Positions 8,723 through 18,893 are shown, numbered from the stretch's first letter. The stretch: DNA of 64,000 nucleotides from Chromobacterium sp. IIBBL 290-4 (GCF_024207115.1 NZ_CP100128.1:558001-622000), one strand, 5' to 3'. The notes: generated from the sequence alone by a model not told the origin. Program-made: numbers and translations.

Positions 8723-9472
8723 ATGACGCCTCGCTTCCACCGGGTCGGCCGCGGCCCTCACACCGTCATCGCGCTGCATGGCTGGTTTGGCGACCGCCTG
8801 TCGTTTTCTCCCATCGAGCCCTACCTGGATACGGATCGCTACAGCTATGTTTTCATGGATTACCGCGGCTATGGCGATAGGCTGAACTGCGCCGGCGACT
8901 TCACCATAGAAGAGACCGCCCAGGACGCCTTGACCTTGGCCGACGCGCTGGACTTGCCTCGTTTCAGCCTGCTGGGCCACTCCATGGGCGCCATGGCGGC
9001 CGAGCGGCTGGCCTGCGTGGCCCCCGAGCGCGTTCGAAGACTCGTGTTGCTGGCGCCAGTTCCGGCCTGCGGCCTGCTTTGCAGCGAGGAAACGCGCGCG
9101 CTGCAAACCCAGGCGGCGACAGATCCCGCCGCCCGGCGCGCGATCATCGACCGCAGCACCGGCAAGCGGCTGCCGGCCGCCTGGCTGGATTGGAAAGCGC
9201 AGTCCTCCTGGCAACGCTCCACGCCAGAAGCCTTCGCCGCCTATGGCCGGGCCTGGACGGAAACCGATTTCAGCCAGGACATCCTCGATCGCCATCCCGC
9301 CCTGATCATCACCGGCGGCCACGATCCCGTCTTCAACCGCGAACGGATGCTCCGCGCCACCCTGCAATGGCGTCCCTCCGCCAAGCTGGAAATCCTGCGG
9401 GATGCGGGACACTACCCGATGAACGAAACGCCGCTGGCCCTGATCAGCTTGCTGGAGAACTTTCTGGAGTGA
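8723..9472 (+). CDS. alpha/beta hydrolase
   Basis: The protein has 249 residues from the ATG at 8723, chosen for AGGAG seven bases upstream; an in-frame ATG at 8612 would overlap the divergent regulator. HGWFGDR is the oxyanion-hole region, GHSMG carries nucleophile S87, GGHDPVF gives D201 and AGHYPMNE gives H230, a complete hydrolase triad. No signal peptide, so cytoplasmic. It resembles esterase/haloperoxidase-type hydrolases; the substrate cannot be read. Likely controlled by the divergent AraC-type protein. Confidence 0.85.
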   Translation: MTPRFHRVGRGPHTVIALHGWFGDRLSFSPIEPYLDTDRYSYVFMDYRGYGDRLNCAGDFTIEETAQDALTLADALDLPRFSLLGHSMGAMAAERLACVAPERVRRLVLLAPVPACGLLCSEETRALQTQAATDPAARRAIIDRSTGKRLPAAWLDWKAQSSWQRSTPEAFAAYGRAWTETDFSQDILDRHPALIITGGHDPVFNRERMLRATLQWRPSAKLEILRDAGHYPMNETPLALISLLENFLE

Positions 9473-9557
9473 ACGCCGATAGCGCCGCGCGGCCTGGCTC
9501 CGCCCATGCTTTCGGCAAGTCGGCAGACCGGAGACCTATGGCTTAAACATAAGCATG

Positions 9558-9574
9558 CGCGGAGTACTTCCGCG
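9558..9574. repeat. small inverted repeat upstream of the His-rich protein gene
   Basis: CGCGGA (9558-9563) and TCCGCG (9569-9574) flank GTACT, about 130 bases before the next gene and 86 bases after the hydrolase stop. It could be an operator or a weak terminator; no T run. Confidence 0.3.
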
Positions 9575-9700
9575 GCGCGCCGACGGGTCCAATCAAATTA
9601 TGAACAGATACAAATAGACAAGCCTGTCGGCCCCTGCTCAGCGGATGCGCAACAAAAGCCTGCCATAGTCCACAGCAAGCAACACCGGAAGGACTTAAAC

Positions 9701-10126
9701 ATGAAAACCATCAAACTCGTGATGAGCGGCGCAGCGATGCTGGCCGCATCCCTGTTCAGCCTGCCCAGCCAGGCTGGCGTATCCATCAGCGTCGGCGAGC
9801 CCGGCTTTTACGGCCAGATCGACATCGGCGGCGCGCCGGCTCCGCAGCTGGTCTACCCGCAACCGGTGATGATCCAGCCGGTTCCGGTCGCGGCCGCGCC
9901 CATCTATCTGCGCGTGCCTCCCGGCCACATGAAGCATTGGGACCGCTATTGCATGCAATACCATGCCTGCAACCGCCGCGTGTACTTCGTCCGCGACGAC
10001 TGGTATCAACGCGTCTACGTGCCGCACTACCATGCGCACCATGGCCATCCGCATGGCGACCCTTACCGCCACGAACACTATGACGAGCATCATGGAGATC
10101 ATCATCGCGATGATTGGGGCCGCTGA
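9701..10126 (+). CDS. secreted His-rich protein of unknown function
   Basis: A protein of 141 residues from ATG 9701 (AAGGA eight bases upstream). Residues 1-25 are a signal peptide cut after PSQA. The mature part starts with a short Gly/Pro-rich segment, continues with PPGHMKHWDRYCMQYHAC (two cysteines, possible disulfide) and ends in a His/Asp-rich tail with 15 or more histidines (HYHAHHGHPHGDPYRHEHYD). Such tails bind divalent metals, but no function is shown. It resembles short periplasmic proteins of pattern VYFVRDDWY. A strong terminator follows. Confidence 0.75.
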   Translation: MKTIKLVMSGAAMLAASLFSLPSQAGVSISVGEPGFYGQIDIGGAPAPQLVYPQPVMIQPVPVAAAPIYLRVPPGHMKHWDRYCMQYHACNRRVYFVRDDWYQRVYVPHYHAHHGHPHGDPYRHEHYDEHHGDHHRDDWGR

Positions 10127-10149
10127 CGCCGCCCTCCTCCGCTCAATGA

Positions 10150-10176
10150 AAGGGACGCCTCGCGCGTCCTTTTTTC
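10150..10176 (+). terminator. rho-independent terminator of the His-rich protein gene
   Basis: GGACGC (10153-10158) and GCGTCC (10164-10169) form the stem and are followed by TTTTTT; AAAG precedes it. It lies 24 bases after the stop codon. Confidence 0.8.
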
Positions 10177-10391
10177 ATATTCATTCATACAAATTCTTCA
10201 GGCCGGCGCGCATGAAAATAGGCCGACAAACCCATTTCATTCTTCAAAACCGCCATCCGCTCCGTCCGCTGGGTCATTTATGGCAAACAGAGCGTCCCGG
10301 CTCCCGGCTGCGACATTTTGCCGCAGCGAATCTTCTCCGTCGGGCATCCATACTTCACGCGCCAAAACGCTTATCCACCAAGGAAAACAAG

Positions 10392-11396
10392 ATGACCGCT
10401 CGCCATGCCCTGCTGAAACTGCTGCCCGCCCTGACTGCACTGGCCGCTTCGTCCGGCGCCTACGCCTGCGCCAGCTGCGGCTGCACCCTCAGCTCCGATT
10501 GGGAAAGCCAAGGCTTCACCACGCAGCCTGGCCTGAAGATGGACATCCGCTACGACTACCTGAATCAGAACCAGCTGCGCAGCGGCACCGGTTCCATCAC
10601 GCCCAGCGCCGCCAGCCAGTTGAATGGCGGCAATCAGGAAGTCGAGCAGTACACCCGCAACAACTATCTGACCCTGGGCTTTGACTACACCTTCTCCTCC
10701 GCCTGGGGCGTGAACGTGCAGCTCCCCTACATCGACCGCAGCCACAGCACCTTGGGCACCGGTTCGGACGGCAGCACGGCGGCGCCAGAGGGCGGCGCTT
10801 ACACCTCCAGCACCTCCGGCCTGGGCGACGTCAAAGTCATCGGCCGCTATCAAGGCTTTGCCGAAGCGCGCAACTTCGGCTTGCTGTTCGGCTTGAAACT
10901 GCCCACCGGCAGCCATACCCAAACCGGCCTGTCCACCGACCCGGCGTCGCCGGGCGTCGCCGCGCCCATCGATCGCGGCCTGCAGCCGGGCACCGGCACC
11001 ACCGACGCCATTCTGGGCGCTTACTACTTCGGCCAGTTGGGCCGCGACTGGAGCTACTTCACCCAGGCGACGGTGCAAAGCGCGCTGGATTCGTCCGACC
11101 AGTATCGTCCGGGAACCGGCGTCAACCTGAACCTGGGCGTGCGCTACGGCGGCTTTGCCGGCTGGATGCCGCAATTGCAGCTGAATGCCCGCTATGCGGC
11201 CCATGATAACGGCGCGCAGGCCGATACAGTCAGCACCGGCGGCACGCTGCTGTATCTGAGCCCGGGCGTGACCGTGCCGCTGAACAAGCAAGCCTCGGTT
11301 TACGGCTTCATGCAAGTGCCGCTGTATCAGAAAGTGAACGGCGTGCAATTGGCGCCGCGCTACACCACTTCCATCGGCGTGCGCTACGCCTTCTGA
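10392..11396 (+). CDS. outer-membrane beta-barrel protein with Cys-rich mature N terminus
   Basis: The protein has 334 residues; the ATG at 10392 has AGGA seven bases upstream. A signal peptide ends at about GAYA and the mature protein begins CASCGC. The rest is made of alternating strands with aromatic ends (MDIRYDYLNQ, YLTLGFDYTF, WGVNVQLPYI), periodic turns, and a final aromatic residue (IGVRYAF), the signature of an outer-membrane barrel. It resembles transporter-like barrels of the phenol-degradation MetA type. The substrate is unknown; the CxxCxC at the N terminus could bind a metal. The stop lies two bases from the end of the convergent 11398 gene. Confidence 0.75.
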   Translation: MTARHALLKLLPALTALAASSGAYACASCGCTLSSDWESQGFTTQPGLKMDIRYDYLNQNQLRSGTGSITPSAASQLNGGNQEVEQYTRNNYLTLGFDYTFSSAWGVNVQLPYIDRSHSTLGTGSDGSTAAPEGGAYTSSTSGLGDVKVIGRYQGFAEARNFGLLFGLKLPTGSHTQTGLSTDPASPGVAAPIDRGLQPGTGTTDAILGAYYFGQLGRDWSYFTQATVQSALDSSDQYRPGTGVNLNLGVRYGGFAGWMPQLQLNARYAAHDNGAQADTVSTGGTLLYLSPGVTVPLNKQASVYGFMQVPLYQKVNGVQLAPRYTTSIGVRYAF

Positions 11397-11397
11397 C

Positions 11398-14300
11398 TCA
11401 GCCCCGGCTCATATGGCTGGCCCAGCGCCGCTCGCTGCGCATGCGCTCGGTCAGCGCAAGGCTGCTGATGGGAGGACTGATCCAGTAACCCTGCAAGATA
11501 TCGCAGCCCAGCCTTTCCAGCGCCTGGGCCTGCTGGCTGGTCTCCACGCCTTCCGCCACCGTTTTCAGGTTCATCGAGTGCGCCAGCGAGATGATCATTT
11601 CCACCATCGTCATCGCCTCCGGCGCTTCCAGCATCCGGCTGACGAAGGTGCGGTCTATCTTCAGCTCATCCACCGGCAAGCGCGCCAGATAAGCCAGCGA
11701 GGAATAACCGGTGCCGAAATCATCCAGCGCGATGATGATGCCCAGCTCGCGCAAGCGCCGCAGTTTTTCGACATTGGAATCCAGGTCGGACATGATCTGG
11801 CTCTCGGTGATTTCGATGTCTATCCCCTCTCTGTCCGGGAAGTCGCGCAGCACCGCCTCCATCATGGGCACGAAATCCGGCTGCCGCAGCTGCAAGGCCG
11901 ACACATTGACCGCGACACGCGTCGCCTCCAGCCCTTCTTCGCGCCAGGCAAGGCAATCGCTAGTGGCCTGCTGCAGCACCCAGCGGCCGACATCGACGAT
12001 CAAGCCCTGCTCTTCCAGCAGGGGAATGAACTGGTCGGGCGGCACCAGCCCGTGCTGCGGATGGTTCCAACGGATCAAGGCCTCCACGCCGATCAGGCGA
12101 TGCGCCAGGGCATCCACCTTGGGCTGGTAATGCAAGAGAAACTGCCCTTGTTCCAGCGCTTGCCGCAGTTGGCTCGCCCAGGCCAGCGCCGCCGTCGCCC
12201 GCGTGGTCATTTCCTCGCGATAGAACAGGCATTTTTCGCCAGAGCTCTTGGCCCGTTTCCAAGCGGATTCCGCATGCTCCAGCAACAAAGCCGGCGTATC
12301 GCCGTCCTCGGAAAACATCGCCACTCCGCACACCAGCGATAAGGAGAGCGCTTTGTCCATCGCCTCGAAACCGTCAGCCAGGCACTCCCGCAGCAGCGCA
12401 TCCAGGCACGCCGCGGCCTCGCTTTCGCTGCCCGCCTGCGGCAACAGCAGCAAGAACTGATCCGCGCCCAGCCGGGCCAGCAACGACGGGTCCTTGACAC
12501 TCCACTCCAGCCGTCCCGCCAGCGATTGCAGCATCTGATCGCCCGCGATGCGGCCATAAGCGTCATTGATGGATTTAAACTGAGCGACATCCAGATGCGC
12601 CACAGCGAAGCGCTTGCCCTCCCTCAAGGCATCCGCTTGCCGCTGCGCCAGCCTATCCAGCAACAGGCTGCGATTGGCCAAGCCCGTCAGGCTGTCGTAA
12701 TAAGCCAGGTAGTGCAGTTGATCGGCCTTCTCCAGATGGCCCAGCGCATAGGCGATATCCTCCTGCAGCTCCCTGAGCAGCGCCATTTCCTGGTTGTCGA
12801 ATGTGCCGGCGTCGGCGGCGAACAAGCCCAGCACGCCATGAGTCCGCGCATCGCGGACAATCGGCAGATAGACCGCGGCCCTCACCCCCTTGTCGACCAA
12901 ATCGGCGAGCAAGCCTCCCAGAGTCGGGTCGTCGGCCAAATCGTTGCAGACCACGATCCGTTTTTCCCGCGCCGCCTGATTGCAGGGCCGGTTCAAGAAA
13001 GGCGAATCGCGCCGCAGGCTGAGCTGGATTTGCGGCTGATGCGGAACTTGCAGACCGCGATAGGCGAGAATATTGCCCTCCCCGGTCTCGTCATTGATCT
13101 CGCCCATCCAGGCGATCCGATACGCGCCCACCTCGACCGCGATCTGGCATACGCCATCGAACAATGCCTGCCGAGTCTCGCAACGGACAATCAAAGCGTT
13201 CACCCGGCTTTGCAAGACATGCAGACGCCCCAGCCGCTCGACGCGCAAGCGCAGCAAAGACTGCTGCAGGCCGATCGCCAGCAACTGGGCATAGGCGGAC
13301 GCCGCCTCGATTTGCGCCGCCGGGAAACCGCCCGCTTGATCGGAAGCCAAGTCCAGCATGCCGAGCAAGACGCCCTCCGCCATCAACGGCAGGCGGACGC
13401 CGGAACGCATGCCCTGCTGAAACAGCCGCTCATGCAAGGAAGCGCGCTTGGCGCATGCCTCCAGATCGCCGCAAGAGCAGATATTCCCCGCCTTCAAGCT
13501 CGCCACGTCATCCTGGCCATAGCTGAGCAAGCTCACTTGCTGGCCGGGATCGAAACGGGACGACGCTTCTCTTTGCACCGCCAGCACCCGCGCGAGCCGC
13601 GGCTCCTCTTCGATCAACATCACGGCGGCGCCCCAGAACAGCACCTGCTGATGCAATAGGCGCAAGCCTACTTGGGCGATCTGCCGCGGCTCGCTCGCCG
13701 ATAGAATCGCCTGGCTGAGATTGTTCAATGACTCCAGTTGCAGCACATGGCGGCGCAGTTCCAACTGCGTCCTGCTCCGTTCGCTGACATCCCGCAGGAT
13801 CGCGGTGAAAAACGACTCGCCGTCCTGCTGCTGGCGCGAGATCGAGGCCTCCAGCTCAAACTCCTCGCCGTTGGCGCGCACCCCTTGCAGCAGCCCCAGC
13901 TTGCCCATGCTGCGATTGGTTTCGCCGCTGTCGCCGAAGGCCGCGATCCATGTATCGTGCAGCCCGCGGAAAGGCTGCGGCAGGAAACGCTCCAGCGAGC
14001 CGCCCAGCACCTCGTCAGCGCGGCAGCCGAACATTCTTTCCGCCGCCGGATTGAACTGGATGACGCGATGCTTGGCGTTGATGGTGATGATGGCATCCAT
14101 CGCCCCATCGACCATGCCGGCGTAACGGGCCTCGCTGTCCCTCACATCCTGCTCGGCAGCCCGTTGCCGCGTCAGATCCTGGCTGATCTCGGCATAGGCG
14201 GACAGTTTGCCTTCTGAATCGAAAATGGCGTAGAGAATGAAGCGCGTCCAGAAACGGCCGCCGCTCTTCCTTACCCGCCAGCCTTCACGCTCGTTGCGCA

Positions 14301-15813
14301 TCCGCTCCTTGGTCTGCGCCAGCAAGGTTTGCGGCGCGCCGGCGGTTTGATCTTCGCTGGTGAAAAAACAGGCATAACTATGCCCGACGATCTCCTCCGC
14401 CGCATAACCCAGAATATTCTGCGCGCCGGCATTCCAATTCATCACCGAGCCGTCAGGCGCCATCAGGAAAAACGCGTAATCGCTGATGGTTTCGGCCAAT
14501 AAGCGGAACTCGTGATCGCGCCGCGCCAGCTCCCGCGACATCTCGTGCTGGGCGCTGACATCCAGCACTACGCCGTGCAAATACTCCTCGGCGCCAAAGC
14601 GGACCTTGCGCAAGGAGAGCAAACCATGAATGGCCCGGCCGCGGACATCGACGAAGTCCATCGCCTCGCTTTGCACGCCGCCATGCTGGCTCAACACCGC
14701 CAGCACCCTCTCCCTGTCGGCGGGCCTGCGCCAGATGCCCAGCCCCAAAGAGCTTTTGCCCAGCGCGGCGCTTTTCTCCACGCCGAACAGATCCAGCCAG
14801 ACCTGATTGATCTCGGTCAGCGCGCCATCCGAGACGCGGCTGATCGCCATCGCCACCGGACTGTCTTCAAACAAGGTCTGAAACCGCTCGTCGCTCAGAC
14901 TCACTTCGCGCAGCGCCGCCGCCAAGCCTGCCTGGGAGCGCAGATGCAACTCGCTGAGCATGCTCAGCAGCAATCCGATCAGCGCCAACATGGCATGCTC
15001 AAGCAGGAAGGTTCCGATTTCGCCGCCAGGCGCCGGCGACACCATCAGAAAACGCATGGCCAGCGAACTGGCGATGGTGCCGACTGTCGCCAAAATGCCA
15101 GGGCCAGCCCCCCCGAACAAGGCGCTCAAAGTGATGGGCAACACCAGCAGCAGCAGCAGGTGGTGCGAACCCAACCCGCTGCCCAAGGCAATGCGTACCC
15201 CCTGAATCAAGGCAACGCTCAACACGGCGAACAAATACTGCATGCCGCTTACCCACCAGCTTGAAGGCGGGAGCCGGGCCAAAGAGGCCGCCTCCGGATC
15301 CGTCGAAGACAGCGCGCAAAACAAGAGATAGGCGCTCAAACCAACGAACAACCCATCGAAAAACACAATCCCGACAAAATAGTGCGTGCCATGCAAAACC
15401 CTTGGCAGCAAAATATCCGGCACCGACAAAAATAGGGTGGACACCACCGCATACACGGCGGCAGCCGATAAGGCCAGACATCCCGGCCTGTCCGTCAGCC
15501 AATGCCATGCCGCGCCCCGGCGAGCGAGCCATTCGCGCCACATGGGGCTGTAGCGCCAGACGCCCTGGCATAGCACAGCCGCATTCACCACGATGAACAG
15601 ACCATCCCATACCCAACCAGACGGAACGTCCTTGGCCGCCAGCCACACATTCTGTTCCAGCGCGTCCGGCACCATGATCCAAAACGCAGCCAGCAAGGCA
15701 TACAACAACACAATGATGTAACGCATGCGCGAACCACGCATTTCCACCCCCAGACGCGAAACCACACCGTAAACCGCCATTTCTGGCGCAAGACATTGTT
15801 TCAAGTATGGCAA
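11398..15813 (-). CDS. membrane-bound PAS/GAF/GGDEF/EAL protein (c-di-GMP phosphodiesterase likely)
   Basis: A very large protein (1471 residues from TTG 15813). An N-terminal integral-membrane sensor region with about eight helices (to residue 290), at least three PAS domains (about 300-690), two GAF domains (about 690-1030), a GGDEF domain and an EAL domain follow in order. The cyclase signature is degenerate: GADQF at 1116-1120 replaces GGDEF, so synthesis of c-di-GMP is unlikely. The EAL motif (E1244) with LDDFGTGYSSLAYL and KIDRTFV is complete, so hydrolysis is likely. The start is unsure: GTG/ATG codons near residue 25 (GGGGGTGG upstream) fit the first membrane helix better. The large input array suggests integration of membrane, redox or ligand signals. 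Confidence 0.88.
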   Translation of the reverse strand: MPYLKQCLAPEMAVYGVVSRLGVEMRGSRMRYIIVLLYALLAAFWIMVPDALEQNVWLAAKDVPSGWVWDGLFIVVNAAVLCQGVWRYSPMWREWLARRGAAWHWLTDRPGCLALSAAAVYAVVSTLFLSVPDILLPRVLHGTHYFVGIVFFDGLFVGLSAYLLFCALSSTDPEAASLARLPPSSWWVSGMQYLFAVLSVALIQGVRIALGSGLGSHHLLLLLVLPITLSALFGGAGPGILATVGTIASSLAMRFLMVSPAPGGEIGTFLLEHAMLALIGLLLSMLSELHLRSQAGLAAALREVSLSDERFQTLFEDSPVAMAISRVSDGALTEINQVWLDLFGVEKSAALGKSSLGLGIWRRPADRERVLAVLSQHGGVQSEAMDFVDVRGRAIHGLLSLRKVRFGAEEYLHGVVLDVSAQHEMSRELARRDHEFRLLAETISDYAFFLMAPDGSVMNWNAGAQNILGYAAEEIVGHSYACFFTSEDQTAGAPQTLLAQTKERMRNEREGWRVRKSGGRFWTRFILYAIFDSEGKLSAYAEISQDLTRQRAAEQDVRDSEARYAGMVDGAMDAIITINAKHRVIQFNPAAERMFGCRADEVLGGSLERFLPQPFRGLHDTWIAAFGDSGETNRSMGKLGLLQGVRANGEEFELEASISRQQQDGESFFTAILRDVSERSRTQLELRRHVLQLESLNNLSQAILSASEPRQIAQVGLRLLHQQVLFWGAAVMLIEEEPRLARVLAVQREASSRFDPGQQVSLLSYGQDDVASLKAGNICSCGDLEACAKRASLHERLFQQGMRSGVRLPLMAEGVLLGMLDLASDQAGGFPAAQIEAASAYAQLLAIGLQQSLLRLRVERLGRLHVLQSRVNALIVRCETRQALFDGVCQIAVEVGAYRIAWMGEINDETGEGNILAYRGLQVPHQPQIQLSLRRDSPFLNRPCNQAAREKRIVVCNDLADDPTLGGLLADLVDKGVRAAVYLPIVRDARTHGVLGLFAADAGTFDNQEMALLRELQEDIAYALGHLEKADQLHYLAYYDSLTGLANRSLLLDRLAQRQADALREGKRFAVAHLDVAQFKSINDAYGRIAGDQMLQSLAGRLEWSVKDPSLLARLGADQFLLLLPQAGSESEAAACLDALLRECLADGFEAMDKALSLSLVCGVAMFSEDGDTPALLLEHAESAWKRAKSSGEKCLFYREEMTTRATAALAWASQLRQALEQGQFLLHYQPKVDALAHRLIGVEALIRWNHPQHGLVPPDQFIPLLEEQGLIVDVGRWVLQQATSDCLAWREEGLEATRVAVNVSALQLRQPDFVPMMEAVLRDFPDREGIDIEITESQIMSDLDSNVEKLRRLRELGIIIALDDFGTGYSSLAYLARLPVDELKIDRTFVSRMLEAPEAMTMVEMIISLAHSMNLKTVAEGVETSQQAQALERLGCDILQGYWISPPISSLALTERMRSERRWASHMSRG

Positions 15814-15854
15814 TCATCTCGGCGGCGACAACATGCTTTTGGCCATGAAAACAA

Positions 15855-15881
15855 AAAGCCCGCGATGAATCTCGCGGGCTT
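15855..15881 (-). terminator. rho-independent terminator of the GGDEF/EAL gene
   Basis: AAGCCCGCGA (15856-15865) and TCGCGGGCTT (15872-15881) form a 10-bp stem; read on the minus strand TTTTTGTTTT follows. It lies 28 bases after the stop codon at 15909. Confidence 0.88.
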
Positions 15882-15908
15882 GGCTTGGGCCTGAAGGCAG
15901 GGCGGCGC

Positions 15909-18719
15909 TCAACTCAAGGGCAGCAGGCTGTCTCGCGTCAGCAATTCGGCGAACTCGCCGGCCGGCAAGGGCTTGGCGATCAGATAACCCTGCACGAAAT
16001 CACAGCCCTCCTGCTCCAGGAAATGCCACTGCTCCATCGTTTCGACGCCTTCCGCCACCACCTGCATGTTCAGGTTCTTGGCCATATTGATGATGGCGCG
16101 GGCGATGGCGCTATCGTCGGCGTCCTGCGGGATATCGCGCACGAAGGAACGGTCGATCTTCAGCTTGTCGGCCTTGAAGCGCTTGAGGTAGGACAGGCTG
16201 GAATAGCCGGTGCCGAAGTCGTCGATGGACAATCTGAGACCCATGCTCTTCATATTGTCTATCGCCTGTATCGTGGCCTGGGCGTCTTCCATGATGATGC
16301 TTTCGGTCACCTCGATATCCAGCGCGTGGCCCGGCAGGCCATTGGACACCAGCGCCTGCTGCACCTGCTCGGCCAGATCCGGCTGGCGGAACTGCAGCGC
16401 CGACAGATTGATCGCCAGCGTCAGCTCCGGCAGCCCGGCCTGGCGCCAGGCCACCAGCTGGCGCGTAGCCTCGGCGATCACCCAGTTGCCGATCTGCACG
16501 ATGAAGCCGCGCTCCTCGGCCACCTGGATGAAACGCACCGGCCCCAGCAGGCCCAGCGAAGGATGGTTCCAGCGGATCAGCGCCTCCGCGCCTATGATGC
16601 GGCCGCTCTTCATGTCCACCTGCGGCTGGTAATGCAGCACGAACTCGTCGCGCTCCAGCGCGAAGCGCAGCTGGCTTTCGATGGCCAGGATTTCGCGGGC
16701 GCGGGCGTTCAGGTCGGCGGTGTAGAACTTGTAGCTGTTGCGGCCGGACGATTTGGCGTGATACATGGCCGCGTCGGCATTGCGCACCAGGGTTTCGTAA
16801 TCGCGGCCGTCCTCCGGATAGACGCTGATGCCGATGGACGGCGTGATGGTGATCACGTGGTTGTGCAGCTCGATGGGATTGGCGAACACTTCCCGCACCC
16901 GCTCCGCCGCCAGCGCCGCCTCGCCCGGATCGGTGATCACCGGCAGCAGCACGATGAATTCGTCGCCGCCCTGCCGCGCCAGCATCTCGCCCGGCCCCAG
17001 CACCGAGCGGATGCGATCCGCCGCCACTTGCAGCAGCGTGTCGCCGGCCGAATGGCCCAACGACTCGTTGACGGTCTTGAAGCGGTCCAGGTCCAGCAGC
17101 AGCATCGCCAGCCGCTGGTTGTCGCGCACCGCGTTGTGGATGGCCAGCTCGACGCGGTCTTGCATGTGCACGCGGTTGGGGAGGCTGGTGAGCACGTCGA
17201 AATGGGCCAGGAACTGGATGCGCTCGTCGGCGGCCTTGCGTTCGGTCAGGTCGCTGAAAATGGCCACGTAATGAGTGATCTCTTCCAGGCTGTTGCGCAC
17301 CGCGTTGATGGCCAGCCATTCCGGATACACTTCGCCGTTCTTGCGGCGGTTCCACAGTTCGCCCTGCCAGGAGCCTTGTTCGGCGATGGCCTGCCACATC
17401 TGCTCGTAGAACGGCGCGTCATGGCGGCCGGACGACAGAATGCTGGTTTTCTGGCCCAGCACCTCGTGCTGGGTGTAGCCGGTGATTTCGGTGAAGGCGC
17501 GGTTGACGCTACGGATGCGCTGATCGGCGTCGGTAATCATGATGCCTTCGACGGTGTTTTCGAACACCTTGGCCGCCAATTGCACCCGCTCCTCGGCGGC
17601 GCGCTTTTCCGAGATGTCGCGCACCATGCGCCACACCGCGTTGATGCGCCCGAAGGCGTCCCGCATCGCCACCGTCTTGACGCTGACCGGCACCTGGTTG
17701 TCGAAGCGGTTCAGATAGGTGGCTTCGAATTCGTCGCAATAACCGAAGCGCAACACCTTGTTGTCCAGATTGAAGCGCTCCAGCGCCTCGCTTTCCTCGG
17801 CCACCAGGCTCCAGAAATTCTGCTGTTTGAGCTGATCCAGGCTGTAGCACATCAAATTGAGGAAGGCGGGGTTGGCGTCTATCACCTGGCCGTCCAGCGA
17901 GCTGATCACGATGCCGTCCAGATTGGACCAGAACAGCTCGCGGTATTTGTTCTCGGAGCGGCGCAGCGCGTCCTCCACCTCGCGGCGGCGGGCGATGTCG
18001 GCCTCCAGCGCCAGCGTTTTGGCGCGCAATTCGTCCACCAGCCGCTTCAGCTCGGAGCGGGTCCACTCCAGGTGGGTGCCAAGGCGTCCCAGCTCGTCGC
18101 GGCGCGACCATTCGAACGGCGCGTCCAGCTTCAACTCAGCCAATAGCCGCGCCTGCTCGGTCAGCAAACGCATCGGCCTCAAGAAGCGCGAGTGCAGGAT
18201 GCTCATGATCAGCATGATGGACAGCACCAGTTGCGCCGCCAGGATCAGCAGGATGTTTTTGACCTGGTTGCTCAACGCGATGGCCAGGTTCTCGTTGTCG
18301 AACTCCATCGTCACCTGGCCGATGGCCTCGCCGCGGTAGATGACCGGCTTTTCGACATAGGACACGCTGCCGATGCGGCGCTCGCTGCGCACCGCCGACA
18401 GGAACACCTGATTGGACTGGGTATCGGTGACGCGGATGGAAATCACCCGCGGGTCCTCCATCACCGACGCGATCAAGGGATTGCCGGCCTGGCGGCTCAG
18501 GTTCCACAATGGCTCCTGCATGCCCAGCGCGACGATATCGAGCAGGCGGCGCTGGTCGGTATCCAGCTGGCTGGTCAGATTGTCCTTTTGGATATTGAAG
18601 CTGAGGTAGCTGATGATGGAGGCTGGAATCAATAGGCCGAGAATGACGGCGATGAGAAACACATCCCGCAAGTTCAGGCCAGAGCTGGCATTGGATTTAT
18701 CGTCTGCTTGTTGAGCCAT
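15909..18719 (-). CDS. membrane PAS-GGDEF-EAL c-di-GMP enzyme
   Basis: A protein of 936 residues. Membrane helix VFLIAVILGLLIPASIISYL (about 20-39), a periplasmic sensor of about 110 residues, a second helix region (ILLILAAQLVLSIMLIMSI, about 155-173), a HAMP-like linker, two PAS domains (about 250-500), GGDEF and EAL. Both catalytic sites look intact: RQGGDEF at 582-588 and E712 in GAEALIRWNH, with DDFGTGYSSLSYL. It could thus make and degrade c-di-GMP, as in many dual enzymes where one activity dominates. It points the same way as the 11398 gene, but a strong terminator lies between them, so they are separate units. Confidence 0.92.
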   Translation of the reverse strand: MAQQADDKSNASSGLNLRDVFLIAVILGLLIPASIISYLSFNIQKDNLTSQLDTDQRRLLDIVALGMQEPLWNLSRQAGNPLIASVMEDPRVISIRVTDTQSNQVFLSAVRSERRIGSVSYVEKPVIYRGEAIGQVTMEFDNENLAIALSNQVKNILLILAAQLVLSIMLIMSILHSRFLRPMRLLTEQARLLAELKLDAPFEWSRRDELGRLGTHLEWTRSELKRLVDELRAKTLALEADIARRREVEDALRRSENKYRELFWSNLDGIVISSLDGQVIDANPAFLNLMCYSLDQLKQQNFWSLVAEESEALERFNLDNKVLRFGYCDEFEATYLNRFDNQVPVSVKTVAMRDAFGRINAVWRMVRDISEKRAAEERVQLAAKVFENTVEGIMITDADQRIRSVNRAFTEITGYTQHEVLGQKTSILSSGRHDAPFYEQMWQAIAEQGSWQGELWNRRKNGEVYPEWLAINAVRNSLEEITHYVAIFSDLTERKAADERIQFLAHFDVLTSLPNRVHMQDRVELAIHNAVRDNQRLAMLLLDLDRFKTVNESLGHSAGDTLLQVAADRIRSVLGPGEMLARQGGDEFIVLLPVITDPGEAALAAERVREVFANPIELHNHVITITPSIGISVYPEDGRDYETLVRNADAAMYHAKSSGRNSYKFYTADLNARAREILAIESQLRFALERDEFVLHYQPQVDMKSGRIIGAEALIRWNHPSLGLLGPVRFIQVAEERGFIVQIGNWVIAEATRQLVAWRQAGLPELTLAINLSALQFRQPDLAEQVQQALVSNGLPGHALDIEVTESIIMEDAQATIQAIDNMKSMGLRLSIDDFGTGYSSLSYLKRFKADKLKIDRSFVRDIPQDADDSAIARAIINMAKNLNMQVVAEGVETMEQWHFLEQEGCDFVQGYLIAKPLPAGEFAELLTRDSLLPLS

Positions 18720-18893
18720 GTCGCGCTAGTCTTAAGTTCGCCCAAATCGAAAACCGGTAGCCCTGGTTCAAAACGTTTTAACAATCAGCAGTATACACCG
18801 GACAAGCCCGGCGACGGCTGGAATATTCAACAGTCATCCCATTTCGCGGTTTTTCAAGCCGCGGCGGCGAGCTCTACTGGGCTGCGCCGACAA

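Noticed and set aside
15885..18146. 753-codon open frame on the plus strand
   Set aside because: Antisense to the GGDEF/EAL gene, low-complexity composition, no recognisable motif.
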